Part shown: piece by piece, positions 1 through 9,100 of the stretch
Numbering within the stretch: the first letter of the stretch is position 1
How the letters are laid out: every line of letters starts with the position of its first letter
Assembly (NCBI GenBank): GCA_045634325.1
Contig: JAZRAA010000016.1
Coordinates: 124,001 to 188,000, forward strand
Source: URNF01 sp045634325
Lineage (GTDB): Bacteria; Bacillota; Clostridia; Oscillospirales; Acutalibacteraceae
Direction: 5' to 3'
Length of the DNA stretch: 64,000 bases
Notes under the pieces: model-generated
The model's input: only the letters and a program-made list of their open reading frames with translations
Databases searched by the model: none
What the model was told of the DNA's origin: nothing
Made by a program: the position numbers and the translations under genes

Positions 1-2613
1 CCGTATTGCCCGCGTTGCGGAACGCCGTTGTCCAGCCATGAGGTTGCACAAGGCTATAAAAATGTGAAAGAACGCAGTGCAGTCGTGCGCTTTAAGGTGG
101 CGGGTGAGGATGCTTGGTTCCTCGCTTGGACCACTACGCCGTGGACGTTGCCGTCTAACGTGGCGTTGTGTGTCAACCCGAAAGATACTTATTGCCGCGT
201 GAAGGCCGCTGACGGACAGACGTATTATATGGCAGAGGAATTGCTGGACAGTGTGCTCGGCAAACTTGCTGCGGATGACACTCCCGCTTATGAGATTTTA
301 GAACGCTTTGCGGGCGCCGATTTGGAATATAAGCAATATGAGCCGCTGTTTGATTGCGCAAAGGTGAAAGCGGATGCGCAACACAAAAAAGGTTTTTATG
401 TGACGTGTGCCGATTATGTTACCATGACCGACGGTACGGGCATCGTGCATACCGCACCCGCATTCGGTGAAGACGACGCACAGGTTGGCAGAAAATACGA
501 TTTGCCATTTGTGCAATTGGTAGATGCGCAGGGCAACATGACAGACGACACCCCCTTTGGCGGTTTGTTCGTGAAAAAGGCTGATCCGCTGGTGTTGCAG
601 GAGTTGGAAGAACGTGGTCAACTCTTTGATGCGCCGAAATTTGAACACGATTATCCGTTCTGTTGGCGTTGTGATACCCCGCTTTTGTATTATGCAAGAG
701 AATCGTGGTTTATCAAAATGACCGACGTGCGTGATGACCTTATCCGCAACAACAATACGATTAACTGGATTCCTGAAAGCATCGGTAAAGGCCGTTTCGG
801 CGACTGGTTGCTCAATGTGCAGGATTGGGGTGTCAGCCGTGACCGCTATTGGGGCACGCCTCTTAACATTTGGGAATGTAAGTGTGGCCACCGTCATTCT
901 ATCGGCAGCATTGCAGAACTGAAAGAAATGTCCCCCAACTGCCCCGAGAATATCGAATTGCATCGTCCTTTCATTGATGCAGTGACCATCACCTGCCCGC
1001 ATTGCGGTGAGCAGATGCGCCGTGTACCCGAGGTGCTCGATTGCTGGTTTGACTCCGGTTCCATGCCGTTTGCACAGCATCATTATCCCTTTGAAAACCA
1101 GGATTTGTTCGAGCAACAATTCCCCGCCGATTTCATTTCCGAGGCGGTGGACCAGACACGTGGTTGGTTCTATTCGTTGCTTGCGATTTCCACCTTGCTG
1201 TTCAATAAAGCACCGTATAAAAATGTCATCGTGCTCGGTCACGTGCAGGACGAAAACGGACAAAAGATGTCCAAATCCAAAGGCAATGCCGTTGACCCGT
1301 TTGAAGCACTTGAAACTTACGGTGCGGATGCCATTCGTTGGTATTTCTACAGCAACTCTGCTCCGTGGCTGCCCAACCGTTTCCACGGTCGCGCCGTAAT
1401 GGAAGGTCAACGCAAGTTGATGGGCACGCTGTGGAATACGTATGCGTTCTTTGTATTGTACGCTGATATTGATAAGTTTGATGCCACCAAATATACTCTC
1501 GAATATGATAAACTTTCGGTGATGGATAAGTGGTTGTTGTCCAAACTCAATACTTTGGTTGCGGAAATGGACAAAAATCTTGAAAATTATCGCATCCCCG
1601 AAGCCGCCCGCGTGTTGCAGGAGTTTGTGGATGAGATGAGTAACTGGTATGTTCGTCGTTCCCGTGAACGTTTCTGGGAAAGCGGTATGCCGCAGGATAA
1701 AATTAATGCGTATATGACGTTGTATACGGCATTGGTCACCGTGTGCAAAGCGGCGGCACCCATGATTCCGTTTATGACCGAGGATATTTATCAGAACTTG
1801 GTGCGTTCTTTGGATGCTACCGCACCCGAGAGCATTCATTTGTGTGAGTATCCGGTTGCCGATGAAACACTCATCAACAAAGAACTGGAAGCGGCGATGG
1901 AAGAAGTACTGCAAATCGTGGTGCTGGGTCGTGCGGCGAGAAACGGTTCTAACCGCAAAAACCGTCAACCGCTTGCTAAGATGTACGTGAAAGCGGAAAC
2001 GGCTCTGGATGCTTTGTATCAGCAAATCATCGAGGAAGAACTCAACGTCAAGGCAGTAGAATTTGTGGAAGACACTTCCGCATTCTCTTCTTACACCTTC
2101 AAACCGCAACTTAAAACTGTCGGCCCCAAATACGGCAAACAGCTGGGCGAAATTCGTACTGCACTTGCTGAAATTGACGGCACGGTGGCGTATGCCGAAT
2201 TGCAATCGGCGGGCGTGCTGACCTTGCACTTGCCTTCGGGTGATGTGGCTCTGGCGGAGGAAGATTTGCTCATCGATACGGCACAGCAAGAAGGTTTCTA
2301 CACCTTGTCGGACCGTGGTGTGACGGTGGTGTTGGATACCACTTTGACTCCCGAACTGATTGAAGAGGGTTTTGTGCGTGAGATTATCAGCAAACTGCAA
2401 ACCATGCGTAAAGAGGCAGGTTTTGAGGTGACGGACCATATTACCGTGTATGTTGACGGCAACGAAAACCTTGCTGAACTGATTACTCGCAATGCGCAAA
2501 CCATTTGTGAAGACGTGTTGGCGGACGGCATTGTGATGCAAGAGACCGACGGCTTTGTCAAAGAATGGGATATCAACGGTGAAACCGTTACATTCGGTGT
2601 TATGAAAAAATAA
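1..2613 (+). CDS. ileS: Isoleucyl-tRNA synthetase, type II, 5'-truncated by the window edge
   Basis: This gene charges tRNA-Ile with isoleucine in the cytoplasm. The reading frame is open from base 1, so the N-terminal Rossmann half with the HIGH motif lies outside the window. Visible are the CP1 editing domain, with the TTPWTLPSN motif near the start, the catalytic KMSKSKGN loop around base 1268, and the C-terminal anticodon-binding region. The DCWFDSGSMPFAQ block and the GRAARNGSNRKNRQPL stretch match the eukaryote-like type II branch, and no C-terminal zinc finger is seen. Type II enzymes are known to be poorly inhibited by mupirocin; applying that here is inference. The gene ends in TAA and is followed at once by a terminator. 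Confidence 0.96.
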   Translation, partial: PYCPRCGTPLSSHEVAQGYKNVKERSAVVRFKVAGEDAWFLAWTTTPWTLPSNVALCVNPKDTYCRVKAADGQTYYMAEELLDSVLGKLAADDTPAYEILERFAGADLEYKQYEPLFDCAKVKADAQHKKGFYVTCADYVTMTDGTGIVHTAPAFGEDDAQVGRKYDLPFVQLVDAQGNMTDDTPFGGLFVKKADPLVLQELEERGQLFDAPKFEHDYPFCWRCDTPLLYYARESWFIKMTDVRDDLIRNNNTINWIPESIGKGRFGDWLLNVQDWGVSRDRYWGTPLNIWECKCGHRHSIGSIAELKEMSPNCPENIELHRPFIDAVTITCPHCGEQMRRVPEVLDCWFDSGSMPFAQHHYPFENQDLFEQQFPADFISEAVDQTRGWFYSLLAISTLLFNKAPYKNVIVLGHVQDENGQKMSKSKGNAVDPFEALETYGADAIRWYFYSNSAPWLPNRFHGRAVMEGQRKLMGTLWNTYAFFVLYADIDKFDATKYTLEYDKLSVMDKWLLSKLNTLVAEMDKNLENYRIPEAARVLQEFVDEMSNWYVRRSRERFWESGMPQDKINAYMTLYTALVTVCKAAAPMIPFMTEDIYQNLVRSLDATAPESIHLCEYPVADETLINKELEAAMEEVLQIVVLGRAARNGSNRKNRQPLAKMYVKAETALDALYQQIIEEELNVKAVEFVEDTSAFSSYTFKPQLKTVGPKYGKQLGEIRTALAEIDGTVAYAELQSAGVLTLHLPSGDVALAEEDLLIDTAQQEGFYTLSDRGVTVVLDTTLTPELIEEGFVREIISKLQTMRKEAGFEVTDHITVYVDGNENLAELITRNAQTICEDVLADGIVMQETDGFVKEWDINGETVTFGVMKK

Positions 2614-2614
2614 T

Positions 2615-2657
2615 GAAAAAACGCTCGTGGTGTTTTAAACATCACGAGCGTTTTTTT
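2615..2657 (+). terminator. Intrinsic terminator after ileS, probably bidirectional
   Basis: A 14-bp stem with one G-T pair (left arm starting CGCTCGTG, right arm ending CACGAGCG) is followed by seven T. An A-run on the left side gives a T-run on the minus strand as well, so it can also end the convergent tlyA unit. Confidence 0.9.
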
Positions 2658-2678
2658 ATGTAGTTTAGCAGTAAACCT

Positions 2679-3479
2679 TTATGCAGTCTCGTCGGGAGAC
2701 AAGCAAAGTGCTGCTTTGATTTTTTCGGCACGTTCCTCTGTCGAGAGGGTGGGGGTGCGGAAAAATTGCATCAAGTATTCGACGTTGCCGTTGGTGCCGT
2801 GAATGGGGGATACGCTCATGTCTGCAAAGTACAGGTGATTTTGAGCGGCACTGTCGACGATGCTTTCCATCAATTCGGGCAAAATGGAGGGGTCTTTGAT
2901 GATACCGTTTTTGCCCAGTGCCTTTTGCGGTGCTTCGAATTGCGGTTTGATAAGACAAACGACCTGTCCTTCTGTTGACAGCACGGCGTCCATGGCAGGA
3001 AAAATCTTGGTGAGCGAGATAAACGAAACGTCTGCCGTCACCATATCGCATATTCCCACTTGTTCGGGAGTCAGACGGCGGGCATTGGTGCGTTCTAACA
3101 CGGTCACCCGCTCGTCGTTACGCAGTTCCCACGCGAGAATACCGTATGCCACGTCCACTGCACATACGTGTCCGGCACCGTGTTGCAACAGACAGTCGGT
3201 AAACCCGCCGTTGGAAGCGCCGATGTCACACACCCGCAGTCCCGTGGGGTCAACGTTGAACACATGCAGTGCTTTCTCCAGCTTATATCCTGAACGGCTC
3301 GCATATTTGCGGGCTTTTTCTTTTAATGTTAAAACCGTATCCGCCGGTATGGTCATACCCGGCTTGTCGGCAGGCGTTTGTCCGATAAGCACGCGGCCTT
3401 CCATGATTAGAGCGGCGGCCTCTCTTTCGTCTACGCCCAATTGTTTGGCGGCAAGTATATCTAAACGAATGGTCTCCAT
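2679..3479 (-). CDS. tlyA: TlyA-family rRNA (cytidine-2'-O)-methyltransferase with S4 domain
   Basis: The 266-aa protein has an N-terminal S4 RNA-binding domain (residues 1-60) and an FtsJ-type SAM-dependent methyltransferase domain. Visible motifs are SRSGYKL (61-67), the SAM-binding DIGASNGGFTDC (85-96), TADVSF and LIKPQFE. Family members methylate 2'-hydroxyls of 16S and 23S rRNA and are often called hemolysin A. The start is ATG with AAGGAG just upstream. The gene lies 10 nt behind the DUF2156 gene on the same strand and is probably co-transcribed with it. In many Firmicutes this gene sits near recN/spo0A; that context is absent here. Confidence 0.93.
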   Translation of the reverse strand: METIRLDILAAKQLGVDEREAAALIMEGRVLIGQTPADKPGMTIPADTVLTLKEKARKYASRSGYKLEKALHVFNVDPTGLRVCDIGASNGGFTDCLLQHGAGHVCAVDVAYGILAWELRNDERVTVLERTNARRLTPEQVGICDMVTADVSFISLTKIFPAMDAVLSTEGQVVCLIKPQFEAPQKALGKNGIIKDPSILPELMESIVDSAAQNHLYFADMSVSPIHGTNGNVEYLMQFFRTPTLSTEERAEKIKAALCLSPDETA

Positions 3480-3489
3480 GTATATCTCC

Positions 3490-4386
3490 TTATTCTATAG
3501 TGATTTCGTATTTCATTAGCAATGCGCACGGGCGATAGGACAGTTTGGATTTGCGTAATCCCATATCGCCCGCATCGTCCTCACGGTTGATGTATGCGAC
3601 GCCGTCGGTTGCCATATAGCGTGCAAAAGCATTGGAAATTGCCTGATACACGCCGGTATACCGCCAGTCAGCTTTTTCCACGTGCACGCACAGCATATCC
3701 CGCACGATTTCGCCTGCTGTGACGGCGATGATGTTACCGTCTTTTTGCAAAATACCCGCTTTGATGCCGAGCGATTGCATATTTTCTAATAATTCGCAAC
3801 TGCGTTGCCATTCTTCTTGTTCAACGGCGGAAATAGTACCCGTTGCGGCACGCTGTTGTGCGAAATTTTGGATGAAAGACACCGCACGGGGAACATCTTC
3901 CGGTTGCAAAGGGAGAAAAATACTTGTAGGATTTTCTTTCCAGAAACGGCGAAGATGATTGCGCTTAGCAGCCAGATGTCTACCCGGAAATTGCAGAAAA
4001 GTGTTGTAATCATACAAATAATCAGCGCTGTCTCGCCATTCTTTGATTTTACAGCGGTCGTGAAAGTGTTGCAGTATCAGCGGCACCGCTTTTTCGGGCA
4101 CCCCGGCAAAGCGCAACGGGATTTGCCGTTCAAGACAATATTCTTCTAAAAAGGTTAGTGCGGCAGAAAGGTTACCGTTTCCGATAGGGAAGGTGAAATA
4201 GTCTCCCGCTTTTAATGTGATGCGACACAACAGCATGTCCGCATGGATGCAATATGCTGTTTTGAGAAATTTGCGCCACATAAACGCAACACCCGCAGTA
4301 TAATCGCACAAACGATACGGTTGCGCCTCATAAAACGAACGCAATTGCGGCGCATCGGCGGCTTTTAGTGGGGTGAATACGGACAC
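3490..4386 (-). CDS. DUF2156 / GNAT-like protein, phosphatidylglycerol lysyltransferase C-terminal type
   Basis: The 298-aa soluble protein resembles the DUF2156 family (COG4866), a double GNAT fold related to the aminoacyl-transfer domain of MprF. Segments that look like this family are RHLAAKRNHLRRF in the middle, VEKADWRYTGVYQAI and the INREDDAGDMGLRKSKLSYRP block near the C-terminus. There are no membrane helices, so unlike MprF it lacks a flippase. The start is GTG with AAGGAGG seven bases upstream. The substrate of this family is not established, and I do not assign one. It is the first gene of a two-gene minus-strand unit with tlyA. Confidence 0.8.
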   Translation of the reverse strand: MSVFTPLKAADAPQLRSFYEAQPYRLCDYTAGVAFMWRKFLKTAYCIHADMLLCRITLKAGDYFTFPIGNGNLSAALTFLEEYCLERQIPLRFAGVPEKAVPLILQHFHDRCKIKEWRDSADYLYDYNTFLQFPGRHLAAKRNHLRRFWKENPTSIFLPLQPEDVPRAVSFIQNFAQQRAATGTISAVEQEEWQRSCELLENMQSLGIKAGILQKDGNIIAVTAGEIVRDMLCVHVEKADWRYTGVYQAISNAFARYMATDGVAYINREDDAGDMGLRKSKLSYRPCALLMKYEITIE

Positions 4387-4529
4387 GGCAATCCCTCCTT
4401 CCCGATTTTTTCTTTTCTTTTATAGCATATCTCTTTTTTGCTTTTTTTTCAACATTTTTTCAAAATTAGAATAGGTGTATTTTGGAGGGGAACTATAAGA
4501 GAGAATATCAAGGAAGGGAAGTTGACGAT

Positions 4530-6839
4530 ATGAATACACCGTTTCAAAAATCGGTAGAGGCTCATTTACAAACGATGAGCGGGAAAGCGAGCGCTAAGGA
4601 ATTGCACGATGCGGTGGCGGGTGCGGCGATGGAACTGCTGCGCCCGCATTGGAAACGTACAGAGGGCAGAAGAGCGGCATATTTTTCTGCGGAATTTTTG
4701 CTGGGGAGATTGACCACTGCCAATTTGTTTAATATGCAGTTGTTAGACCAAGCAACAGAATTGTTTCAAGCACAGGGGATAGATGCCGTGGCGTTAGAGG
4801 AAATGCGGGATGCGGCACTCGGTAACGGTGGTTTAGGCAGATTGGCGGCGTGTTTTTTAGAAGCGGCGGCCACCCATAACATTCCGCTCGATGGATACGG
4901 TATACGGTATCGATACGGTATTTTTGCACAGCAATTTAAAAATGGTTTTCAAACCGAGCGAGAGGATGATTGGCTCAAAGACGGCGATATGTGGTCGGTG
5001 CGGCGTGAGGATGAGCGGGTGTTGATTGCTTTCGGAAAGGAATCGGTGTGGGCGGTGCCGTATGATATGCCGATTATCGGATATGGCATGAAAACCGTGA
5101 ACACTCTGCGCTTGTGGCAAGCCGAAGCGGTACAGCCGTTTGATTTTGCGGCATTTGACAAAGGACAGCACGCCGCGGCTTTTGCGCAGCAAACAGCGGC
5201 GCAGAGTATCAGCGCAGTTTTGTATCCCAATGATAACACCCCCGCCGGCAAAAAACTGCGTTTAAAACAGCAGTATTTCTTTGCGGCGGCATCGTTGCAG
5301 GATTTGTGGCGGGGATTTGAACAACGCGGATTGGATGTGATGACGGCGTTTGGCGAGCAGTGTGTTATTCAATTAAATGATACGCATCCTACGGTGGCGA
5401 TTGCGGAGTTTTTACGCCTTGCAACTGACAAGGGGGTTGCCTTTGCAGATGCGTTAGCCGTAGCCAGAAAGGTGTTTGCCTATACCAACCACACCATCAT
5501 GCCTGAAGCATTGGAGAAGTGGGAGGTTACGCTTTTTAAAAGCGTTTTGCCGCAGGTGTATCCTGTCATCAAACGATTGCAACAACAATTGCGACAAGAA
5601 TTGCGGGATAGAGGCGTGACCGATTTTGATGCGTTTGATATTTTGCAAGACGGCAAAATTCATATGGCACGAATGGCGTTGTTTGCCTCGCATGCGGTCA
5701 ATGGTGTGGCGGATATTCACACAGGGTTGCTCAAAACACGGGTATTGCCCGCATGGTATGCACAATATCCCGAACGGTTTTTCAATATCACCAACGGTAT
5801 TACCCAACGTCGTTGGCTTGCGCTTGCCAATCCGGAATTGTCTGCGCTCATCAGTGACCGCATTGGCAGTGATTGGTTGACCGATTTGTCACGGTTACAG
5901 GAATTGAAAACTTTTGTCGGTGATAGAGAGTTTTTAGAACAATTGCGCTTTATGCGGCAAAAAAAGAAAAAACAACTGGCACGCTATATGGAGAAAAAAG
6001 ACGGTCTCTCATTGCGTTGGGATTTCATGCTGGATGTGCAAATCAAACGCTTGCACGAATATAAACGTCAATTTTTGAATGCGTTGTCCATTTTGGATAT
6101 TTGTTTTGGATTGCAAGACGGCAGTATAGAGGATTTCACACCGACGGCGTTCATTTTCGGCGGCAAAGCGGCACCCGGGTATCACCGTGCCAAAGCGATT
6201 ATCAAATGTATTCATGCGGTGGCAGAGTATGCGGCGCGTGACCCTAAACTTGCCGACAAAGTACAGGTGTTGTTTGTAGAGGACTATGGCGTATCGTATG
6301 CTGAGAAACTCATTCCCGCTACGGATATTTCGGAACAGATTTCTACTGCCGGCACCGAAGCATCGGGCACGAGTAATATGAAATTTATGCTCAACGGTGC
6401 TGTGACGCTTGGCACGTATGATGGTGCGAACATTGAAATCGTGCGGGAAGCGGGTAATGAGAACAACTATATTTTCGGCGCCACGGTGGAGGAACTTGAA
6501 CGTGTTCGACCGCAGTATAAACCGCAAGAATTGTTAGACACGCAACCGCGCTTGCGACGGGTGGTGGAAGCGCTCACTGACGGCACTTTGGATGACGGTG
6601 GTTTCGGCATGTTTAAGGAGTTGCAACAATCGTTGTTGCAAGCGGATTGGCAAGCGGCGGATTACTATTATCTGCTTGGTGATTTTGCTGCCTATCAGGA
6701 AACCCGCTTGCGTGTCAATCGGGAGTATCGTGACGGCGATGCGTTTGCAAAGAAAATGTTGTATAATATCGCATCGGCTGGCGTTTTTTCTGCCGACCGT
6801 GCGGTGAAGGAATATGCTGAGAAAATTTGGCAGGTATAA
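4530..6839 (+). CDS. glgP: Glycogen (maltodextrin) phosphorylase
   Basis: This enzyme releases glucose-1-phosphate from alpha-1,4-glucans with inorganic phosphate, using pyridoxal phosphate. The 769-aa length fits bacterial GlgP. Landmarks are YFSAEFLLGR near the N-terminus, LGNGGLGRLAACF, QLNDTHPTVAIAEFLR, and the PLP site EASGTSNMKFMLNG with the Schiff-base lysine at about residue 618, followed by GTYDGANIEI. I chose ATG 4530, behind AGGAAGGGAAG; an upstream TTG at 4482 would add 16 residues with no sign of being family sequence. No other glycogen genes are adjacent. The gene stands alone between a divergent unit and its own terminator. Confidence 0.95.
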   Translation: MNTPFQKSVEAHLQTMSGKASAKELHDAVAGAAMELLRPHWKRTEGRRAAYFSAEFLLGRLTTANLFNMQLLDQATELFQAQGIDAVALEEMRDAALGNGGLGRLAACFLEAAATHNIPLDGYGIRYRYGIFAQQFKNGFQTEREDDWLKDGDMWSVRREDERVLIAFGKESVWAVPYDMPIIGYGMKTVNTLRLWQAEAVQPFDFAAFDKGQHAAAFAQQTAAQSISAVLYPNDNTPAGKKLRLKQQYFFAAASLQDLWRGFEQRGLDVMTAFGEQCVIQLNDTHPTVAIAEFLRLATDKGVAFADALAVARKVFAYTNHTIMPEALEKWEVTLFKSVLPQVYPVIKRLQQQLRQELRDRGVTDFDAFDILQDGKIHMARMALFASHAVNGVADIHTGLLKTRVLPAWYAQYPERFFNITNGITQRRWLALANPELSALISDRIGSDWLTDLSRLQELKTFVGDREFLEQLRFMRQKKKKQLARYMEKKDGLSLRWDFMLDVQIKRLHEYKRQFLNALSILDICFGLQDGSIEDFTPTAFIFGGKAAPGYHRAKAIIKCIHAVAEYAARDPKLADKVQVLFVEDYGVSYAEKLIPATDISEQISTAGTEASGTSNMKFMLNGAVTLGTYDGANIEIVREAGNENNYIFGATVEELERVRPQYKPQELLDTQPRLRRVVEALTDGTLDDGGFGMFKELQQSLLQADWQAADYYYLLGDFAAYQETRLRVNREYRDGDAFAKKMLYNIASAGVFSADRAVKEYAEKIWQV

Positions 6840-6875
6840 AGAAAACGGTCGGGAACTTCCCGACCGTTTTCTTTG
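6838..6875 (+). terminator. Terminator after glgP
   Basis: A perfect 15-bp stem (GAAAACGGTCGGGAA and its complement, one-base loop) is followed by TTT. The run of A before the stem would also serve the minus strand. Confidence 0.85.
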
Positions 6876-6904
6876 TTGCATGCACAGGGATTTTATGGTA
6901 TACT
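6876..6904 (+). promoter_or_regulatory. SigmaA-type promoter for the lipid kinase unit
   Basis: TTGCAT (6876-6881), a 17-bp spacer and TATACT (6899-6904), with TGG just before the -10 as an extended -10. The leader to the ATG at 7003 would be about 92 nt; I see no clear riboswitch in it. Confidence 0.7.
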
Positions 6905-7002
6905 GTTTTATACATAAATGTAAAGTAAGAATACGGATGTTTCACTTTGCGTTTTTCTTTTCGACAAAATTCGTGTATTTTTTCTATTAAGAGGTGAAAG
7001 AT

Positions 7003-7902
7003 ATGGCATGTGCTTTTATCTTATACAATCCGCTTGCGGGCAATGGGCGTTGTACCGAAAAAATGCAACGCTTGACACATATTTTGACCGATAAAATGGT
7101 ATACTGTGATGTAACTGCGGATGAAACATATACGCAACGACTGTCACAGTTGGAGGCAGAGGATTATATCGTGGTTTGCGGCGGTGACGGTACACTCAAC
7201 CGCTTTTCTAACAGCATTGCTGATATGGAAATACCGAATGATATTCTGTATTATCCGTGTGGTAGTGGCAATGATTTTGCAAATGACGTAGGTATGCTGA
7301 AAACGGAAAAACCGTTTTCGGTGAAACGATACTTGCAGAATTTACCTACAGCGCAAGTCAACGGAAAAACCTATCGTTTTATTAACGGCGTTGGGTTGGG
7401 ATTGGACGGACATTGTATTGAGCAAGCTGAACTTTTGCGTGCCAAAAGTCGTGAACGTATCAATTATAAATGGATCGCACTCAAAGGACTGCTTTTTCAG
7501 TATACGCCCACCAATGCAACCGTGACGGTGGACGGTGTGACACGCACCTATGAAAAGGTGTGGCTGGTTCCTACCATGTTCGGACGGCTTTACGGTGGCG
7601 GTGTGATGCCCGCTCCCGCACAAGACCGCAACGGTGATACCCTGACGGTGATGGTGGCGCACAATTTGAGCAAACTGCGTACACTAACATTGTATCCTAC
7701 CATCATGAAAGGTAAACATGTGCGGCATACCCGTTATATAGAGATGTTGCAGGGCAAACACATAACCATTTCGTTTGACCGTCCTTGCGCGATGCAAATA
7801 GATGGGGAGTCGGTGCACAATGTTTGCTCGTATACAGTGTGTGCGAGCGGTGTAAAGCAATCTGACTTTGCAGATGAAAAAACGGCCTGCAGTTTGCAAT
7901 AA
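7003..7902 (+). CDS. Diacylglycerol/sphingosine kinase-family lipid kinase (DagK-like)
   Basis: The 299-aa protein belongs to the DAGK catalytic family, which phosphorylates lipid hydroxyls with ATP at the inner membrane face. It starts with YNPLAGNGR, carries the nucleotide-binding VVCGGDGTLNRF motif near residue 60, and PCGSGNDFAND, the conserved substrate-side motif. A C-terminal beta domain with MQIDGE is typical of the family. ATG 7003 is preceded by GAGGTG; a GTG at 6994 overlaps that ribosome site and is unlikely. The gene is 11 nt upstream of the hydrolase and likely forms an operon with it. The true lipid substrate cannot be read from sequence. Confidence 0.88.
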   Translation: MACAFILYNPLAGNGRCTEKMQRLTHILTDKMVYCDVTADETYTQRLSQLEAEDYIVVCGGDGTLNRFSNSIADMEIPNDILYYPCGSGNDFANDVGMLKTEKPFSVKRYLQNLPTAQVNGKTYRFINGVGLGLDGHCIEQAELLRAKSRERINYKWIALKGLLFQYTPTNATVTVDGVTRTYEKVWLVPTMFGRLYGGGVMPAPAQDRNGDTLTVMVAHNLSKLRTLTLYPTIMKGKHVRHTRYIEMLQGKHITISFDRPCAMQIDGESVHNVCSYTVCASGVKQSDFADEKTACSLQ

Positions 7903-7913
7903 GGAGAGAATAT

Positions 7914-8885
7914 ATGAAAAAGGGTTTCAAACGGCTGTTGACCGGTACGGGCGTTGTGGCGGCGGTAACGGCCGCGGCAACGGCGGCTACGTATATACTC
8001 ACCAGAAAGTTGGTGACGGTGGCGTTAGACCGCGAGGAGCCTAAAACAATTGGTAAATCGAAAGAGTTGTTGACCGGCAATGCCAATATTGAACAAGTGC
8101 TGGAAATGCAACAAGAGATTGCCGTGAAATTGGAAACTGCTGACTGTGAGGTTGTGGAAATCACAGCGCAGGACGGCACAAAGCTGGTTGGGCATTTGCA
8201 TCGTGCCGAGCAGGCAAAGCGCACGGTGATTGCTATGCACGGTTGGCGTTCTTCTTGGGCAAAAGATTTTGGTATGCTGGCAGACTTTTTGTTTGATAAC
8301 CGGTGCAACGTTCTGTTTGCGGAACAGCGTGGGCAAGGACAGAGCGGTGGTGAATATATGGGGTTCGGTCTTACCGAACGATTTGATTGCTTGGATTGGA
8401 TTACGTGGGCTTGTGAACAGTCGTTCTCCGATTTGCCGATATACCTTGCGGGTATTTCGATGGGTGCCACTACGGTGTTGATGACAGCCGGTTTTGCATT
8501 ACCTCAACAGGTGCACGGTATATTTGCCGATTGCGGTTTTACTGCGCCGGAAGAAATTTGGAGACATGTCGCTAAAAATATGCACGTATTGTATGATGGA
8601 TTATGCGGTAGTCTGGCAAGTGCTCTGTTTAAAAAGAAAATCAATGTAGAGGTGGATTCGTACTCCACTTTAGAGGCGATGGCTGACTGTAAAGTGCCTG
8701 TGCTTTTCATTCACGGGACAGACGACGCATTTGTCCCGATTGAGATGACTTATGAAAATTACAAAGCCTGCGCGGCGCAAAAGCGGTTATTGGTGGTTCC
8801 GGGTGCCGAACATGGTATGAGTTATGTGGTAGATAAAGAAGGATATGAGGCCGCTGTCAAGGACTTTTGGCGGGAGTTTGATTAA
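7914..8885 (+). CDS. Membrane-anchored alpha/beta hydrolase (serine hydrolase)
   Basis: The 323-aa protein begins with a basic stretch and an Ala/Val-rich membrane helix at about residues 10-28, suggesting a signal anchor. The rest is an alpha/beta hydrolase of the YqkD/BAAT-like group: MHGWRSSW (oxyanion region), nucleophile elbow AGISMGATT, LFIHGTDDAFVP holding the acidic residue, and GAEHGMSY holding the catalytic histidine. Such proteins are esterases or peptidases of unknown substrate. RBS AAGGAGAG precedes the ATG. Its pairing with a lipid kinase suggests, only loosely, lipid or envelope metabolism. Confidence 0.87.
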   Translation: MKKGFKRLLTGTGVVAAVTAAATAATYILTRKLVTVALDREEPKTIGKSKELLTGNANIEQVLEMQQEIAVKLETADCEVVEITAQDGTKLVGHLHRAEQAKRTVIAMHGWRSSWAKDFGMLADFLFDNRCNVLFAEQRGQGQSGGEYMGFGLTERFDCLDWITWACEQSFSDLPIYLAGISMGATTVLMTAGFALPQQVHGIFADCGFTAPEEIWRHVAKNMHVLYDGLCGSLASALFKKKINVEVDSYSTLEAMADCKVPVLFIHGTDDAFVPIEMTYENYKACAAQKRLLVVPGAEHGMSYVVDKEGYEAAVKDFWREFD

Positions 8886-8896
8886 AGTTAGGAATG

Positions 8897-8936
8897 AAAA
8901 AAGCAGATGCCGTAAAAACGGCATCTGCTTTTTTGG
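8897..8936 (+). terminator. Terminator after the hydrolase gene (upstream copy of a duplicated terminator)
   Basis: A perfect 10-bp stem GCAGATGCCG with loop TAAAAA is flanked by A6 and T6, so it works on both strands. It is a near copy of the terminator at 9040-9077. Confidence 0.88.
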
Positions 8937-8957
8937 AGCTGGTTGACGGACTTGAAC
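8897..8957. repeat. Direct repeat copy 1: terminator plus 24-nt tRNA-Thr 3' fragment
   Basis: This 61-bp block matches 9040-9100 with only three differences, all in the hairpin stem. Its right part, 8934-8957, is identical to the 3' end of tRNA-Thr, from the encoded CCA to the T-loop. After 8957 the similarity to the tRNA stops abruptly. Confidence 0.9.
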
Positions 8958-9039
8958 TGAACTTGCATAGCAAGTTCCAGAAGTTTTGATGTCTTGCGCC
9001 ATCAAAACATTCGAGGGGGGTTCTTCGCCGCCAACGCAA
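8958..9039. repeat. Spacer element between the repeats, with two perfect hairpins
   Basis: The 82-nt segment holds GAACTTGC/GCAAGTTC (8959-8966 and 8970-8977, loop 3) and GTTTTGATG/CATCAAAAC (8983-8991 and 9000-9008, loop 8). Several reading frames cross it, but they also cross the tRNA and terminators, so I do not call a gene. It looks like a small repetitive or mobile-element relic. Confidence 0.6.
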
Positions 9040-9077
9040 AAAAAAGCAGACACCGTAAAAACGGTATCTGCTTTTTT
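9040..9077 (-). terminator. Terminator of tRNA-Thr
   Basis: On the minus strand a 10-bp hairpin with one U-G wobble follows the tRNA and ends in a T-run. On the plus strand the same position is a C-A mismatch, which fits selection for function in the tRNA direction. Confidence 0.85.
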
Positions 9078-9100
9078 GGAGCTGGTTGACGGACTTGAAC
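9040..9100. repeat. Direct repeat copy 2: terminator plus 3' end of the intact tRNA-Thr
   Basis: This is the partner of 8897-8957, offset by 143 bp. Its right part is the functional tRNA 3' end. Confidence 0.9.

Noticed and set aside
298..2541. Long 747-aa open frame on the minus strand inside ileS
   Set aside because: It mirrors ileS codons, has no ribosome site and no recognisable domain; ileS motifs are clear on the other strand.
4482..4529. N-terminal extension of GlgP from TTG 4482
   Set aside because: A better ribosome site stands before ATG 4530 and the extra residues are not family-like.
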